The notes: generated by a model from the sequence alone, not told the origin. Positions 35,632 through 45,423 are shown, counted from the first letter of the stretch. The stretch is DNA of 64,000 bases from Arthrobacter roseus (GCF_016907875.1 NZ_JAFBCU010000001.1:1116001-1180000); one strand, 5' to 3'. Numbers and translations: made by a program.

Positions 35632-36768
35632 ATGAATACTGACCAGCCCAGCCCAGGTAACCTCGCGGATCTTGACCGTTTTTACGGCGTCATTCCGGCT
35701 GGAGGTGTAGGTACGCGTCTGTGGCCGCTCTCAAGAGCGGCGGCTCCCAAGTTCCTCCACGACCTCACGGGGTCCGGGAGCACGTTGATTCGGGCAACCT
35801 ATGACCGGTTAGCACCTCTGAGCGGTGACAAGATCATGGTGGTTACCGGCACTGTGCACCGAAAGGCTGTTCTCAAACAGCTGCCTGAATTGCAGAAGTC
35901 CAACCTCGTCCTCGAGAGTGAACCCAAGGATTCGGCTGCAGCCATTGGGCTTGCAGCGGCCATCCTGCACCGCAGAGACCCGGCCATCATCATGGGTTCC
36001 TTTGCCGCAGACCAGGTCATCACGCCCGTTGGAATCTTCCAGGACGCCGTTCGGCAGGCGGTGCATACAGCGGCGCAGGGCTACATAGTGACCATCGGAA
36101 TTCAGCCAACTCATCCCTCTACCGGTTTTGGTTACATCCATGCTGGTAAGCCTCTAGGCATTGTCGGCGCCCCGGATGCCCACACAGTGGATGAGTTCGT
36201 GGAGAAGCCTTCCGCCACTGTCGCTGCTGGGTACCTCGCCGAGGGTGGCTATAGCTGGAACGCGGGAATGTTTGTGGCGCCGGTCGATCTGATGCTGAAG
36301 CATCTGCAGGCCAACGAGCCGGAGCTCTTCGCCGGACTCACGGAGATCGCTGAGGCGTGGGATACCCCGCGGAGAGTTGAAGTTGCCAGACGGGTCTGGC
36401 CAACGTTGCCCAAGATCGCCATTGACTATGCCGTTGCCGAACCAGCTGCCGCCGCCGGAGACGTGGCTATGATCCCGGGTACCTTCGGCTGGGACGATGT
36501 AGGGGACTTCGCCGCCATTGGTCGACTGAATCCAGCATCGGAAGACAGCAAAGTCACTGTCATGGGTGAGGGGGCTCGGGTGTACTCGGAGAACGCCTCG
36601 GGAGTCGTGGTCTCAGATACCAAGCGCGTGATCGCGTTAATCGGAATTGACGATGTGGTGGTGGTAGATACCCCTGACGCGCTGCTGGTGACTACTAAGG
36701 AACACGCTCAGGAAGTGAAGAAGGCTGTGGAGCATCTTAGGGCAAGCGGAGACACCGACGTCCTGTAG
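35632..36768 (+). CDS. manC: Mannose-1-phosphate guanylyltransferase
   Basis: 378 aa. It makes GDP-mannose from GTP and mannose-1-phosphate, for cell-wall mannans and glycolipids. The nucleotide-binding signature is GVIPAGGVGTRLWPLSRAA, with AAPKFLHDL after it. VDEFVEKPS, ALIGIDDVVVVDTPDALLV and the substrate segment GFGYIHAG follow. There is no C-terminal isomerase domain, so it is the short single-function form. I take the ATG at 35632 and not the TTG at 35623, which is part of the -10 box. Confidence 0.94.
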   Translation: MNTDQPSPGNLADLDRFYGVIPAGGVGTRLWPLSRAAAPKFLHDLTGSGSTLIRATYDRLAPLSGDKIMVVTGTVHRKAVLKQLPELQKSNLVLESEPKDSAAAIGLAAAILHRRDPAIIMGSFAADQVITPVGIFQDAVRQAVHTAAQGYIVTIGIQPTHPSTGFGYIHAGKPLGIVGAPDAHTVDEFVEKPSATVAAGYLAEGGYSWNAGMFVAPVDLMLKHLQANEPELFAGLTEIAEAWDTPRRVEVARRVWPTLPKIAIDYAVAEPAAAAGDVAMIPGTFGWDDVGDFAAIGRLNPASEDSKVTVMGEGARVYSENASGVVVSDTKRVIALIGIDDVVVVDTPDALLVTTKEHAQEVKKAVEHLRASGDTDVL

Positions 36769-36801
36769 CGACACACTCCCCCATACTGAATGCGTTGTAG
36801 C

Positions 36802-36807
36802 TAGGGT
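36802..36807 (+). promoter_or_regulatory. -10 box TAGGGT, leaderless promoter of the M20 amidohydrolase
   Basis: TAGGGT ends 6 bases before the GTG at 36814. No Shine-Dalgarno is present. Confidence 0.6.
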
Positions 36808-36813
36808 GGAAGA

Positions 36814-38022
36814 GTGCAGACTTCAACAGCTGAAGAGAATCCACTAGCCACCGTAGGCCCGTTGGTTGCGCCCCTACTTGAGTCTCTTGTTGAGTTCAGA
36901 CGTGACATTCACGCCAATCCGGAACTTTCCCACAAAGAATTCCGCACAACGGACCGCATCTATGCTGCACTTCTGAAGGCGGGACTGGCACCACGGCGTC
37001 TGGAGAAGACCGGAGTCATGGTAGACATCGGGACCGGGCCGATTGCGATTGCGCTGCGCGCTGATATCGATGCGCTGCCGATTCTTGAGGAGACTGGTCT
37101 TCCGTATGAGTCCCGCAATGAGGGCATCACGCACGCCTGCGGACATGACATTCACACAACGGTCATGCTTGGTGTGGCCCGCGTGCTGGCGCAGCTCGAT
37201 GCCGAGGCCCCGTTGTCTGCACGGATTCGCGTTATTTTCCAGCCGGCCGAGGAGACAATGCCCGGCGGGGCCCTCGACGTTATCAGCCAGGGCGTCCTGA
37301 CCGATGTTCCCCGTATTCTGGCGTTGCACTGTGATCCCCGAATCGACGTGGGAAAAGTCGGTACTCGCATCGGCGCCATCACCTCGGCCTCGGACACCAT
37401 TCGTATTGAGCTAACGGGCCGAGGAGGTCATACTTCCCGGCCGTACTTGACCGAGGACATGGTTTTCGCACTTGCCCAGATCGCCGTGAACGTCCCTGCG
37501 GTGCTGTCCCGACGGGTGGATGTCCGAAGTGGCGTTTCGGTGGTGTGGGGGCAGATCAGTGCCGGTTCGGCACCCAACGCAATTCCGGCGCACGGATTTA
37601 TGTCCGGCACCATGCGGTGTCTGGACAATGAAGCGTGGTTCGCAGCTGGTGAGTTGCTGGACTCTGTGGTCAAACAGGTCGCCGCTCCTTATGGCGTCGC
37701 AGTGGATCTGCAACACACCCGGGGGGTGCCTCCCGTGATCAATTCGGAGACGGAAACGCGCCTGATTGAGGTGGCCGCACGTGCGGAACTGGGTGAGGAG
37801 TCTGTGGTCTTGACGCCTCAGTCAATGGGTGGTGAGGACTTCGCCTGGATGACACAGAAAGTACAGGGAGCCATGATGCGCCTCGGCACCAGGACACCCG
37901 GCGGTGAAACCTATGATCTGCACCGAGGGGACTATTCCCCGGATGAGCAGGCAATAGGTTGCGGGGTCCGCGTCATGGCCGGAGCCGCAGTGCGGGCTGT
38001 CTTTCCTACCGGAGTCGCATAG
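36814..38022 (+). CDS. M20 family amidohydrolase
   Basis: 402 aa, cytoplasmic metallohydrolase resembling hippurate/IAA-amino-acid hydrolases and actinobacterial AmiA/AmiB. Zinc-site sequences are ACGHDIHTTVMLGVARVL, ADIDALPI, QPAEETMPGGALDVI and the late MGGEDFAWM. The dimerisation domain starts near RIELTGRGGHTSRP. It would release amino acids from N-acyl or peptide conjugates. In Mycobacterium ami genes also lie near the add/deoA/cdd/sdh block. Confidence 0.92.
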   Translation: MQTSTAEENPLATVGPLVAPLLESLVEFRRDIHANPELSHKEFRTTDRIYAALLKAGLAPRRLEKTGVMVDIGTGPIAIALRADIDALPILEETGLPYESRNEGITHACGHDIHTTVMLGVARVLAQLDAEAPLSARIRVIFQPAEETMPGGALDVISQGVLTDVPRILALHCDPRIDVGKVGTRIGAITSASDTIRIELTGRGGHTSRPYLTEDMVFALAQIAVNVPAVLSRRVDVRSGVSVVWGQISAGSAPNAIPAHGFMSGTMRCLDNEAWFAAGELLDSVVKQVAAPYGVAVDLQHTRGVPPVINSETETRLIEVAARAELGEESVVLTPQSMGGEDFAWMTQKVQGAMMRLGTRTPGGETYDLHRGDYSPDEQAIGCGVRVMAGAAVRAVFPTGVA

Positions 38023-38028
38023 TTCTCA

Positions 38029-38156
38029 GATGTGGACAGCTACTCGTTGGTAACGAAAGTTCAACGATGCACCCTTGACGGAGCGGAACGGTGGTATGTA
38101 TGCGCTGCTTTCCATTACTCTATGTTCATACTGCAGTCCACATCACGCGTGGACAT
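38029..38156. promoter_or_regulatory. Inverted repeats upstream of the nucleoside transporter operon
   Basis: GATGTGGAC (38029-38037) and its exact inverse GTCCACATC (38136-38144) occur in the 224-base gap, with a third partial copy GTGGACAT at 38149-38156. The close pair in the second group could be an operator for a nucleoside-responsive regulator. No regulator gene is adjacent, so this is only a candidate. Confidence 0.3.
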
Positions 38157-38246
38157 GGCACCACGGGCAAGTCAGTGAAAACAGAACTTGATAGCGGACA
38201 CTCATTGAAATAGCGGCCTGGGGTTAATTTCGTCATCGGAGGAATC

Positions 38247-39350
38247 TTGAAGAAATCACCTCGCACTATTAAGCGCGGCACGGGTACGGCTACTGCCCTG
38301 TTCGCGGCGTCCGCACTCTTGTTGTCCGCCTGCGGCGCCCCGCCTGCGGAGGACGCTGCGCAGGACAAGAGCGCCAACAGCGACTACACCGGTTGTATCG
38401 TCTCGGACTCCGGTGGATTTGACGACCGCTCGTTCAACCAGTCCAGCTATGAGGGCATTCAAAAAGCCAAGGATGACCTCGGTATCAAGGTACTCGAAGC
38501 CGAATCATCGGCCGAGACCGACTTTGGCCCGAACGTTAATTCAATGGTGACCAGCGGTTGCGATTTGATCGTGACGGTGGGTTACCTGCTCTCTAGCACC
38601 ACCAAAGAAGCCGCGACGGCTAACCCTGACACCAACTTCGCCATCGTGGATGACAACCAGATTGACCTTCCGAACGTCAAGCCGATTATTTATGACACGG
38701 CCCAGGCCGCGTTCATGGCTGGTTACCTGGCCGCCGGAACCACAGAAACGGGCAAAGTAGCGACCTACGGTGGCATCCAGATCCCTACCGTCACTATTTT
38801 CATGGACGGTTTTGCTGAAGGCGTGAATTACTACAATGAGCAGAAGGACGAGGACGTTCAGCTCCTGGGCTGGAACAAGGAAGCCCAGACCGGAACCTTC
38901 ATCGGGGACTTCGAGAACACCACCAAGGGCAAGACGAACACCAAGAACTTCGCCAACGAGGGCGCCGACATCATTATGCCGGTGGCCGGACCTGTTGGAC
39001 TTGGAACCCTCGATGCAGTCACCGAGCTGCAGGCGGCCGGGAAGGACATGAAAGTTATCTGGGTAGACTCCGACGGGTACCTGACGGTTCCCAATGGTAA
39101 AGAGTTCATCCTGACTTCCGTTATGAAGCTCATGGGCGAGGCCGTTGAGGAAGTTATCAAGACAGACGTCGAGGGTAACTTCAGCAACGAACCCTACGTA
39201 GGAACCCTGGATAACGGTGGAGTTGCCCTCGCGCCGTTCCATGATATGGAAGATGCGGTTGCGGACGACATGAAGTCCGAACTCGACAAGATCAAGGCCG
39301 ACATCATTTCTGGTGAGATCTCGGTAGAGTCCGAGGCCAGCCCCAAGTAA
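38247..39350 (+). CDS. bmpA: BMP family nucleoside-binding lipoprotein
   Basis: 367 aa from a TTG start with CGGAGGA 5 bases upstream. The lipobox LSAC puts the lipidated Cys at residue 29. The mature protein opens with the BMP signature VSDSGGFDDRSFNQSSYEG. It also has GADIIMPVAGPVGLGTLDAV, found in ABC receptors for guanosine, adenosine and other nucleosides. It delivers ligand to the ATPase and two permeases downstream. A strong hairpin separates it from them, which should raise its level over the other parts. Confidence 0.95.
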   Translation: MKKSPRTIKRGTGTATALFAASALLLSACGAPPAEDAAQDKSANSDYTGCIVSDSGGFDDRSFNQSSYEGIQKAKDDLGIKVLEAESSAETDFGPNVNSMVTSGCDLIVTVGYLLSSTTKEAATANPDTNFAIVDDNQIDLPNVKPIIYDTAQAAFMAGYLAAGTTETGKVATYGGIQIPTVTIFMDGFAEGVNYYNEQKDEDVQLLGWNKEAQTGTFIGDFENTTKGKTNTKNFANEGADIIMPVAGPVGLGTLDAVTELQAAGKDMKVIWVDSDGYLTVPNGKEFILTSVMKLMGEAVEEVIKTDVEGNFSNEPYVGTLDNGGVALAPFHDMEDAVADDMKSELDKIKADIISGEISVESEASPK

Positions 39351-39366
39351 CCTTATCGCTGGTGCG

Positions 39367-39407
39367 CCGCCGTTCCTGTGGGAGATATTCCGCCACAGGA
39401 ACGGCGG
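39367..39407 (+). terminator. Hairpin after the nucleoside-binding protein gene
   Basis: Perfect 15-bp arms (39367-39381 and 39393-39407) around an 11-base loop, 16 bases past the stop. No strong U-tract follows, so it may be a partial terminator or an RNA stabiliser within the operon. Confidence 0.65.
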
Positions 39408-39504
39408 TGCGTTCTGCGTTGTGGCTTGAGCGCCGTCATCTAGCATCACCGTTTGCGAGCCATGCGACAAACGGATTCCAACAAAGAACGGATTGGTTGG
39501 AGTT

Positions 39505-41061
39505 GTGAAACTCGAACTTCAGGGAATTACCAAAAAATTCGGATCCATGGTGGCCAATGACCACATTGACCTTGTGGTTGAACCCGGGACAGTTCACTGC
39601 CTTCTGGGGGAAAATGGCGCCGGGAAATCGACCCTCATGAACGTCCTCTACGGACTCTACGAACCGACCGAGGGGTCCATCCTCGTAGATGGCAGACCTG
39701 TGACCTTCAAGGGTCCCGGCGATGCCATGGCCGCGGGCATTGGGATGGTCCACCAACACTTCATGTTGATCCCGGTCTTCACAGTGGCGGAGAATGTTGC
39801 TCTGGGCGACGAAGCGACCAGGCTGGGCGGCGTTCTGGATCTGAAGGAGACGCGCAAGAAAATCCGCGAAATCTCGGATCAGTATCAGTTCGACGTCGAT
39901 CCGGATGCGCTGGTGGAAGATCTGCCGGTTGGCGTTCAGCAGCGGGTAGAGATCATCAAGGCGCTGGTCCGCAATGCGAAAGTGCTCATCCTCGATGAAC
40001 CGACGGCGGTTCTTACGCCCAAGGAATCCGACAAGCTGATGGGCATTATCGGCCAGCTGAAAGCAGGCGGCACCTCGATCGTCTTCATCTCGCACAAGCT
40101 GCGTGAGGTCAAAGCCGTTTCGGATGTCATCACTGTTATTCGCCGCGGAAAAGTTGTCGCTACTGCTGAGCCCTCCACATCGACAACGGAACTCGCGTCG
40201 ATGATGGTTGGCCGAGAGGTCAACCTCAGCCTCAACAAGGCTCCAGCGCAGCCCGGGAAGCCCACCTTCGACGTCAAGCGCCTTACCGTGCTGTCCTCCA
40301 CGGGCTATAAAATGGTCGACGACGTCTCTTTCACCATTTTCGAGGGTGAGATCCTCGCCGTCGCCGGTGTTCAGGGCAACGGCCAGACTGAGCTGACCGA
40401 GGCGATTCTTGGGCTTCAGGACCACGTACGCGGGTCGATCAAGCTCAATGGTATTGAACTTCTAGGAAAATCTGTCCGGGATGTCATCCGTCAGGGCGTG
40501 GGTTTCGTCCCTGAAGACCGGCAGGAAGACGGCCTCGTCGGTGCGTTCACCATTGCGGAGAACTTGATCCTGAACTGGTATGACGAGTCCCCCTTCGCGA
40601 AGGGACTCACCATGAAACCTGTTGTTGTCCGCGAAAACGCGGAGAAGAAGATCCTGGAGTACGACGTTCGCACGGAGTCGGCATTAGCTGACGCCAGCAC
40701 CCTCTCGGGCGGAAATCAGCAGAAAGTCGTTCTCGCGCGCGAGCTGTCGCGTCCGCTGAAACTCTTCATCGCGTCACAGCCCACGCGCGGAGTCGACGTC
40801 GGATCCATCGAATTCCTGCACAAGCGTATTGTGGCGGAGCGCGATGGCGGCACTCCCGTTCTGATCGTCTCCACCGAACTCGATGAAGTCAGCGAACTCG
40901 CAGACCGAATCGCCGTCATGTTCCATGGCCAGCTCATGGGGATTGTGCCAGGTAACACCACCCGCGACGTTCTTGGCCTGATGATGGCGGGGATGACCGG
41001 AGATGAGGCTCTGGCACAGACTTCCAGTAGCACCGCAGTAGACCCGGGAGGGCAGCAATGA
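39505..41061 (+). CDS. Nucleoside ABC transporter ATPase (two fused NBDs)
   Basis: 518 aa from the GTG at 39505 (a TTG at 39493 is also possible). There are two nucleotide-binding domains in tandem, as in simple sugar and nucleoside importers (YufO/NupO type). Domain 1 has Walker A GENGAGKST, signature-like LPVGVQQRVEI and Walker B VLILDEPTAVLTP. Domain 2 has the degenerate Walker A VQGNGQTEL, signature LSGGNQQKV and LFIASQPTRGVD in place of a full Walker B, as is usual for this family. It overlaps the next gene by 4 bases. Confidence 0.95.
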   Translation: MKLELQGITKKFGSMVANDHIDLVVEPGTVHCLLGENGAGKSTLMNVLYGLYEPTEGSILVDGRPVTFKGPGDAMAAGIGMVHQHFMLIPVFTVAENVALGDEATRLGGVLDLKETRKKIREISDQYQFDVDPDALVEDLPVGVQQRVEIIKALVRNAKVLILDEPTAVLTPKESDKLMGIIGQLKAGGTSIVFISHKLREVKAVSDVITVIRRGKVVATAEPSTSTTELASMMVGREVNLSLNKAPAQPGKPTFDVKRLTVLSSTGYKMVDDVSFTIFEGEILAVAGVQGNGQTELTEAILGLQDHVRGSIKLNGIELLGKSVRDVIRQGVGFVPEDRQEDGLVGAFTIAENLILNWYDESPFAKGLTMKPVVVRENAEKKILEYDVRTESALADASTLSGGNQQKVVLARELSRPLKLFIASQPTRGVDVGSIEFLHKRIVAERDGGTPVLIVSTELDEVSELADRIAVMFHGQLMGIVPGNTTRDVLGLMMAGMTGDEALAQTSSSTAVDPGGQQ

Positions 41062-42374
41062 GCGGCGACAACACACCTCAGGAGCAGGACCTGGAAAAGG
41101 AAACTGCAGCAGAGACCGACGGCGGCACGCACGCACGCTCGCCTGCTGCCGCGGGAACCAACCCCAGCGAGTCACAGGGCAAGGCGAGCTCTGTTCTTCA
41201 GCAGATCATGGGTGGCAGCGGAATCGTTTCCGTGTTGGCTGTTGTCCTGTCCATGATCTTGGGTGGGCTGCTGATCGCTGTCACCAACGAGCGGGTGACA
41301 GCAACGGCGTTGTATTTCTTCACCCGCCCCATGGACATGCTGGCAGCGGCGTGGAACGCGGCGAGCAGCGCCTATGTGGCCCTGTTCAAGGGAGCTATCT
41401 TCAACAGCGACGCCGACACGGTCTCTGCGATGTTCCGGCCTTTCACCGAAACCCTGACCGTCGCAACGCCGCTGGTGCTCGCCGGACTTGGTGTGGCTCT
41501 GGCGTTTCGCGCCGGACTGTTCAACATCGGCGCCCAGGGCCAGATCGTCTTGGGTGCAACGTTCGCCGGCTGGGTAGGGTTCACCCTGGATCTGCCGGTC
41601 GGTGTGCACCTGGTGGTCGCTATCATCGCGGGCTTCGTCGGCGGTGCGCTCTGGGGCGGTATTGCCGGTGTGCTGAAGGCACGAACCGGGGCACACGAGG
41701 TCATTGTGACCATCATGCTCAACTACATTGCCATCAACCTGGTGGCCTTCCTGTTGTTTACCCCCGCTTTCCAGAATCCGGGGTCCTCAAACCCCATCAG
41801 TCCGCCGATCAAGGAAACGGCGCTCTTCCCGCTGCTACTGGGTAGCGGATTCCGTCTTCACCTGGGCTTCCTCGTGGCACTTGCTGCAACGTACGGGATC
41901 TGGTGGCTACTCAATCGGTCGACCATCGGATTTGAGCTCCGCGCGGTCGGAGCGAATCCTCATGCAGCCCGGACCGCTGGAATCAGTGTGGCCAAGGGTT
42001 ACATCGTCGTCATGCTGATCGCCGGAGGGCTCGCTGGTTTAGCTGGGGTTGCCCAGATATCTGGTACTGAGCGGGTCCTCACGGGAGGAATTGCGGCGAG
42101 TTTTGGTTTTGACGCGATCACCGTGGCATTGCTGGGTCGCTCCCACCCCTGGGGTGTGTTCTTTGCAGGGATTCTCTTCGGAGCGTTCCGTGCCGGTGGC
42201 GTACAGATGCAGACGCAGACCGGAACCCCCATAGACATCGTTCTGGTGGTGCAGTCACTGATCGTCCTGTTCATCGCAGCGCCTCCGTTGGTCAAAGCGA
42301 TTTTCCGCATTGACGTGAAGAAAAAGAAGAAGCGCCAGCCGCGCGTGGCGGCAACGGTTGGAGGTGCGGCATGA
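41058..42374 (+). CDS. Nucleoside ABC transporter permease, first subunit
   Basis: 438 aa. About 45 polar N-terminal residues come first, then eight or more membrane segments. The BPD_transp_2 hallmarks are VLAGLGVALAFRAGLFNIGA and the ATPase-docking region LRAVGANPHAARTAGISV. It resembles NupP/YufP. The ATG overlaps the ATPase stop, and the gene overlaps its partner permease by 4 bases, so one message makes all three. Confidence 0.94.
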   Translation: MSGDNTPQEQDLEKETAAETDGGTHARSPAAAGTNPSESQGKASSVLQQIMGGSGIVSVLAVVLSMILGGLLIAVTNERVTATALYFFTRPMDMLAAAWNAASSAYVALFKGAIFNSDADTVSAMFRPFTETLTVATPLVLAGLGVALAFRAGLFNIGAQGQIVLGATFAGWVGFTLDLPVGVHLVVAIIAGFVGGALWGGIAGVLKARTGAHEVIVTIMLNYIAINLVAFLLFTPAFQNPGSSNPISPPIKETALFPLLLGSGFRLHLGFLVALAATYGIWWLLNRSTIGFELRAVGANPHAARTAGISVAKGYIVVMLIAGGLAGLAGVAQISGTERVLTGGIAASFGFDAITVALLGRSHPWGVFFAGILFGAFRAGGVQMQTQTGTPIDIVLVVQSLIVLFIAAPPLVKAIFRIDVKKKKKRQPRVAATVGGAA

Positions 42375-43660
42375 GTACGGCTACTGCTGAATCACACGCG
42401 GAAACCACGACACCTCACGCGGTAGTGAGGAACTGGAAGGCGCCCGTTGGCTTTGGCATCGGTGCACTGGTGTCACTGCTCGTGTTCGCGATCGGAAGCC
42501 CGGCCAAGACGGCCATCTTCCGCATTTCGGCCGACGACGATCGTTTCCGACTTCAGGACGTTCATTTACCCGCGACGACGGTGGGATGGGTTGTCACGAT
42601 CGCCCTGACCGCCCTAGCGGTTTACGCGTTCCTGCAGGTCCGGAAGGGCGTCCATATTTCACGCTGGGCGGCAGCGGCGTACGCTCTTTTCTTTGTCACA
42701 GGCTTCCTCACCTGGGTGGTGGGCAGTGCCAACACCCCGAGCATCTCGCTCGGCGGCTTGGTCGCGGGTTCTGTCACGCTCGCCGTGCCGTTGATTTTCG
42801 GCTCCATGTCAGGTGTTCTGTGCGAGCGTTCCGGGGTGGTGAACATCGCCATCGAGGGGCAGCTTCTCTCTGGTGCATTCGCTGCCGCCGTTGCCGGTTC
42901 AATCTCCGGCAGTGCGTTCGTCGGGCTCATCGCAGCGGCGCTTGCCGGGATGCTGGTGTCGGTGGTGCTCGCGATGTTCAGCATCAAGTATTTCGTGAAT
43001 CAGATCATCGTTGGCGTGGTTCTCAACGTTCTTGTGTCCGGAGTGACGGGCTTTCTGGCGTCTACATTGCTCAGCCGTGATCCCCAGGTGTGGAACAACC
43101 CGCCGCGGTTGCCGGACATCAGCATTCCGCTGCTCTCAGATATCCCCATCATCGGGCCCATCCTGTTCAAACAGAGCATTGTCGGTTACCTGATGTACAT
43201 CATTGTTATCGTCATCTACCTTGGCCTCTACTACACAAAGTGGGGCCTTCGGCTCCGAGCTGTGGGCGAGCATCCGCAGGCCGCGGACACCGTGGGCATC
43301 AACGTGAATCGCTGGAGATTCTGGAACGTGGTTCTTGGCGGCGGAGTTGCGGGTCTGGGAGGCGCTTTTTACACCCTTGTTGCCGTTAGTAGCTTCACAC
43401 CGGATATGACGGCTGGACAGGGCTATATTGCCCTGGCGGCGCTCATCTTTGGACGGTGGAATCCCATCGGCGCATTCTTCGCCTCACTGCTCTTCGGGTT
43501 CGCAACGAACCTGCAATACGTGCTGTCCATCGTGGGGACGTCGGTGCCGAGCCAGTTTCTGGCCATGCTGCCGTACATCGTCACGATTCTGGCCGTCGCC
43601 GGGTTGGTCGGGAAGTCCCGCGCTCCGGCAGCAAGCGGCATCCCCTACGTCAAGGAGTAA
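42371..43660 (+). CDS. Nucleoside ABC transporter permease, second subunit
   Basis: 429 aa, NupQ/YufQ type, with the signatures MSGVLCERSGVVNIAIEGQL and LRAVGEHPQAADTVGINV. Several N-terminal hydrophobic segments (about 30-120) precede the BPD_transp_2 core and make it longer than the usual 310-320 aa of this subunit. Cytidine deaminase follows after 2 bases, so uptake and breakdown of pyrimidine nucleosides are directly linked. Confidence 0.94.
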   Translation: MSTATAESHAETTTPHAVVRNWKAPVGFGIGALVSLLVFAIGSPAKTAIFRISADDDRFRLQDVHLPATTVGWVVTIALTALAVYAFLQVRKGVHISRWAAAAYALFFVTGFLTWVVGSANTPSISLGGLVAGSVTLAVPLIFGSMSGVLCERSGVVNIAIEGQLLSGAFAAAVAGSISGSAFVGLIAAALAGMLVSVVLAMFSIKYFVNQIIVGVVLNVLVSGVTGFLASTLLSRDPQVWNNPPRLPDISIPLLSDIPIIGPILFKQSIVGYLMYIIVIVIYLGLYYTKWGLRLRAVGEHPQAADTVGINVNRWRFWNVVLGGGVAGLGGAFYTLVAVSSFTPDMTAGQGYIALAALIFGRWNPIGAFFASLLFGFATNLQYVLSIVGTSVPSQFLAMLPYIVTILAVAGLVGKSRAPAASGIPYVKE

Positions 43661-43662
43661 CT

Positions 43663-44067
43663 GTGTCCAGTATCCCCAACGCGGTGGACTGGGAGGCCCT
43701 CACCAAGGCTGCCCGGCAAGCGATGGAACAAGCTTATGTGCCGTACTCAAGATATCCAGTGGGGGCGGCTGCGCTGACCGAGGACGGCCGGGTGGTCTCC
43801 GGCTGCAATGTCGAGAATGCATCCTATGGCCTGACGTTGTGTGCAGAGTGTTCGCTGGTCAGTCAGCTGCAAATGACCGGCGGCGGTCGTTTGGTTGCGT
43901 TCAGCTGCGTGGACGGAGAGGGCAACGTCCTTATGCCGTGTGGACGGTGCCGGCAGCTCCTGTATGAATTCCGGGCACCGCACATGCAGTTATTGACGGT
44001 GAGCGGCGTAAAGACCATGGATGAGGTGCTTCCGGACGCATTTGGTCCGGAGAACCTCTCCCAATAG
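43663..44067 (+). CDS. cdd: Cytidine deaminase
   Basis: 134 aa, the short tetrameric form. It converts cytidine and deoxycytidine to uridine and deoxyuridine. Zinc-site motifs are TLCAECSLV and PCGRCRQ, and YSRYPVGAAALT near the N-terminus and NVENASYGL complete the active site. The GTG start has AAGGAG 6 bases upstream. The product feeds the phosphorylase encoded next. Confidence 0.96.
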   Translation: MSSIPNAVDWEALTKAARQAMEQAYVPYSRYPVGAAALTEDGRVVSGCNVENASYGLTLCAECSLVSQLQMTGGGRLVAFSCVDGEGNVLMPCGRCRQLLYEFRAPHMQLLTVSGVKTMDEVLPDAFGPENLSQ

Positions 44068-44088
44068 ACAGACAGCCAGGGAGGGCTC

Positions 44089-45387
44089 ATGAGCCAGAGG
44101 CGAGCAGAAAATTTCGATGCAGTAGACATCATCAGGACCAAACGGGACAAGGGAACCCTCACCCGCCAGCAGATCGACTGGACCATTGATGCCTACACCC
44201 GCGGGATCATCGCGGATGAGCAGATGTCTGCGCTCAACATGGCGATCCTCCTCAACGGGATGGACCACGAGGAAATTTCGGCCTGGACCGCGGCCATGAT
44301 TGCCAGCGGAGAACGGATGGACTTCTCTGCACTGGGCAAGCCGACATCGGATAAACACTCGACGGGCGGTGTTGGCGACAAGATCACGTTGCCTCTTGCG
44401 CCTCTCGTCGCAGTCTTCGGTGTGGCTGTGCCGCAACTATCCGGCAGGGGCCTTGGCCATACGGGCGGGACCCTGGACAAACTCGAGTCCATCCCGGGCT
44501 GGCGGGCCAACCTCTCCAACGAGGAGATGATGCGACAGCTCCATGATGTCGGCGCTGTCATCTGCGCGGCGGGAGCGGGTCTGGCCCCAGCGGATAAGAA
44601 GCTCTATTCCCTGCGCGATGTTACCGGCACAGTAGAAGCGATTCCCCTCATTGCCTCGTCGATCATGAGTAAGAAAATCGCCGAGGGCACCGGTTCACTG
44701 GTTCTGGATGTGAAGGTCGGTTCGGGCGCGTTCATGAAGGACGAGCGCAGAGGGCGGGAGCTGGCCGAAACCATGGTTGCCCTGGGGAAGGACGCCGGCG
44801 TCAATACTGTGGCTTTGCTGACCAATATGGAGACGCCCCTGGGCCTCACGGCGGGTAACGCCATCGAGGTCGAGGAATCTGTCGAGGTTCTCGCCGGAGG
44901 AGGCCCGGAGGACGTCGTCGAACTCACCGTGCGTCTTGCTGAAGAAATGCTTGCCTGCGCCGGCGTCCATGATGCTGATCCGGCAGCCGCCCTCCGGGAC
45001 GGCCGAGCCATGGATCTCTGGCGTCGGATGATCGCGGCTCAGAACGGAGATCCTGACGCCGCGCTACCGGTAGCCCGGGAATCAGAGACTGTGTTGGCCC
45101 CGGCCGACGGCGTGCTGGTGGGACTTGACGCCATGGCCGTTGGCCTAGCAGCTTGGCGGCTAGGAGCGGGCCGTGCCCGCAAAGAAGACGCAGTCCAGGC
45201 AGGGGCCGGGATACGGCTCCACGCGAAGCCCGGCGCCGTGGTTCGGGCCGGAGAGCCGCTGATGACACTGTTGACAGACACCCCGGAAAAATTCGATCGT
45301 GCCAGAGAAGCACTGACAGATGCGGTAACGATCGCACCGGAAGGGGCACGAGCGGGGCAGCAGCTCATCATCGACCGGATCTCCTGA
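44089..45387 (+). CDS. deoA: Thymidine/pyrimidine-nucleoside phosphorylase
   Basis: 432 aa. It splits thymidine or uridine with phosphate into base and (deoxy)ribose-1-phosphate. The family signature SGRGLGHTGGTLDKLE is present. DKHSTGGVGDKITLPLAPLV forms the phosphate-binding part, SIMSKKIAEGTGSLVLDVK follows, and the C-terminal barrel-sandwich domain includes IRLHAKPGAVVRAGEPL. GGGAGGG precedes the ATG. It is the natural next step after cdd. Confidence 0.95.
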   Translation: MSQRRAENFDAVDIIRTKRDKGTLTRQQIDWTIDAYTRGIIADEQMSALNMAILLNGMDHEEISAWTAAMIASGERMDFSALGKPTSDKHSTGGVGDKITLPLAPLVAVFGVAVPQLSGRGLGHTGGTLDKLESIPGWRANLSNEEMMRQLHDVGAVICAAGAGLAPADKKLYSLRDVTGTVEAIPLIASSIMSKKIAEGTGSLVLDVKVGSGAFMKDERRGRELAETMVALGKDAGVNTVALLTNMETPLGLTAGNAIEVEESVEVLAGGGPEDVVELTVRLAEEMLACAGVHDADPAAALRDGRAMDLWRRMIAAQNGDPDAALPVARESETVLAPADGVLVGLDAMAVGLAAWRLGAGRARKEDAVQAGAGIRLHAKPGAVVRAGEPLMTLLTDTPEKFDRAREALTDAVTIAPEGARAGQQLIIDRIS

Positions 45388-45405
45388 CCGGTTTCCGCCG
45401 GGCCT

Positions 45406-45423
45406 CTCATCCCTGGGGATGAG
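45406..45423. terminator. Short hairpin after deoA
   Basis: CTCATCC and GGATGAG pair around CTGG 18 bases after the deoA stop. The stem is short and no U-tract follows on the plus strand, so termination here is uncertain. Confidence 0.35.

Noticed and set aside
38023-38246. Purine riboswitch before bmpA
   Set aside because: No three-way junction core or conserved loop sequences recognised; only short inverted repeats remain.
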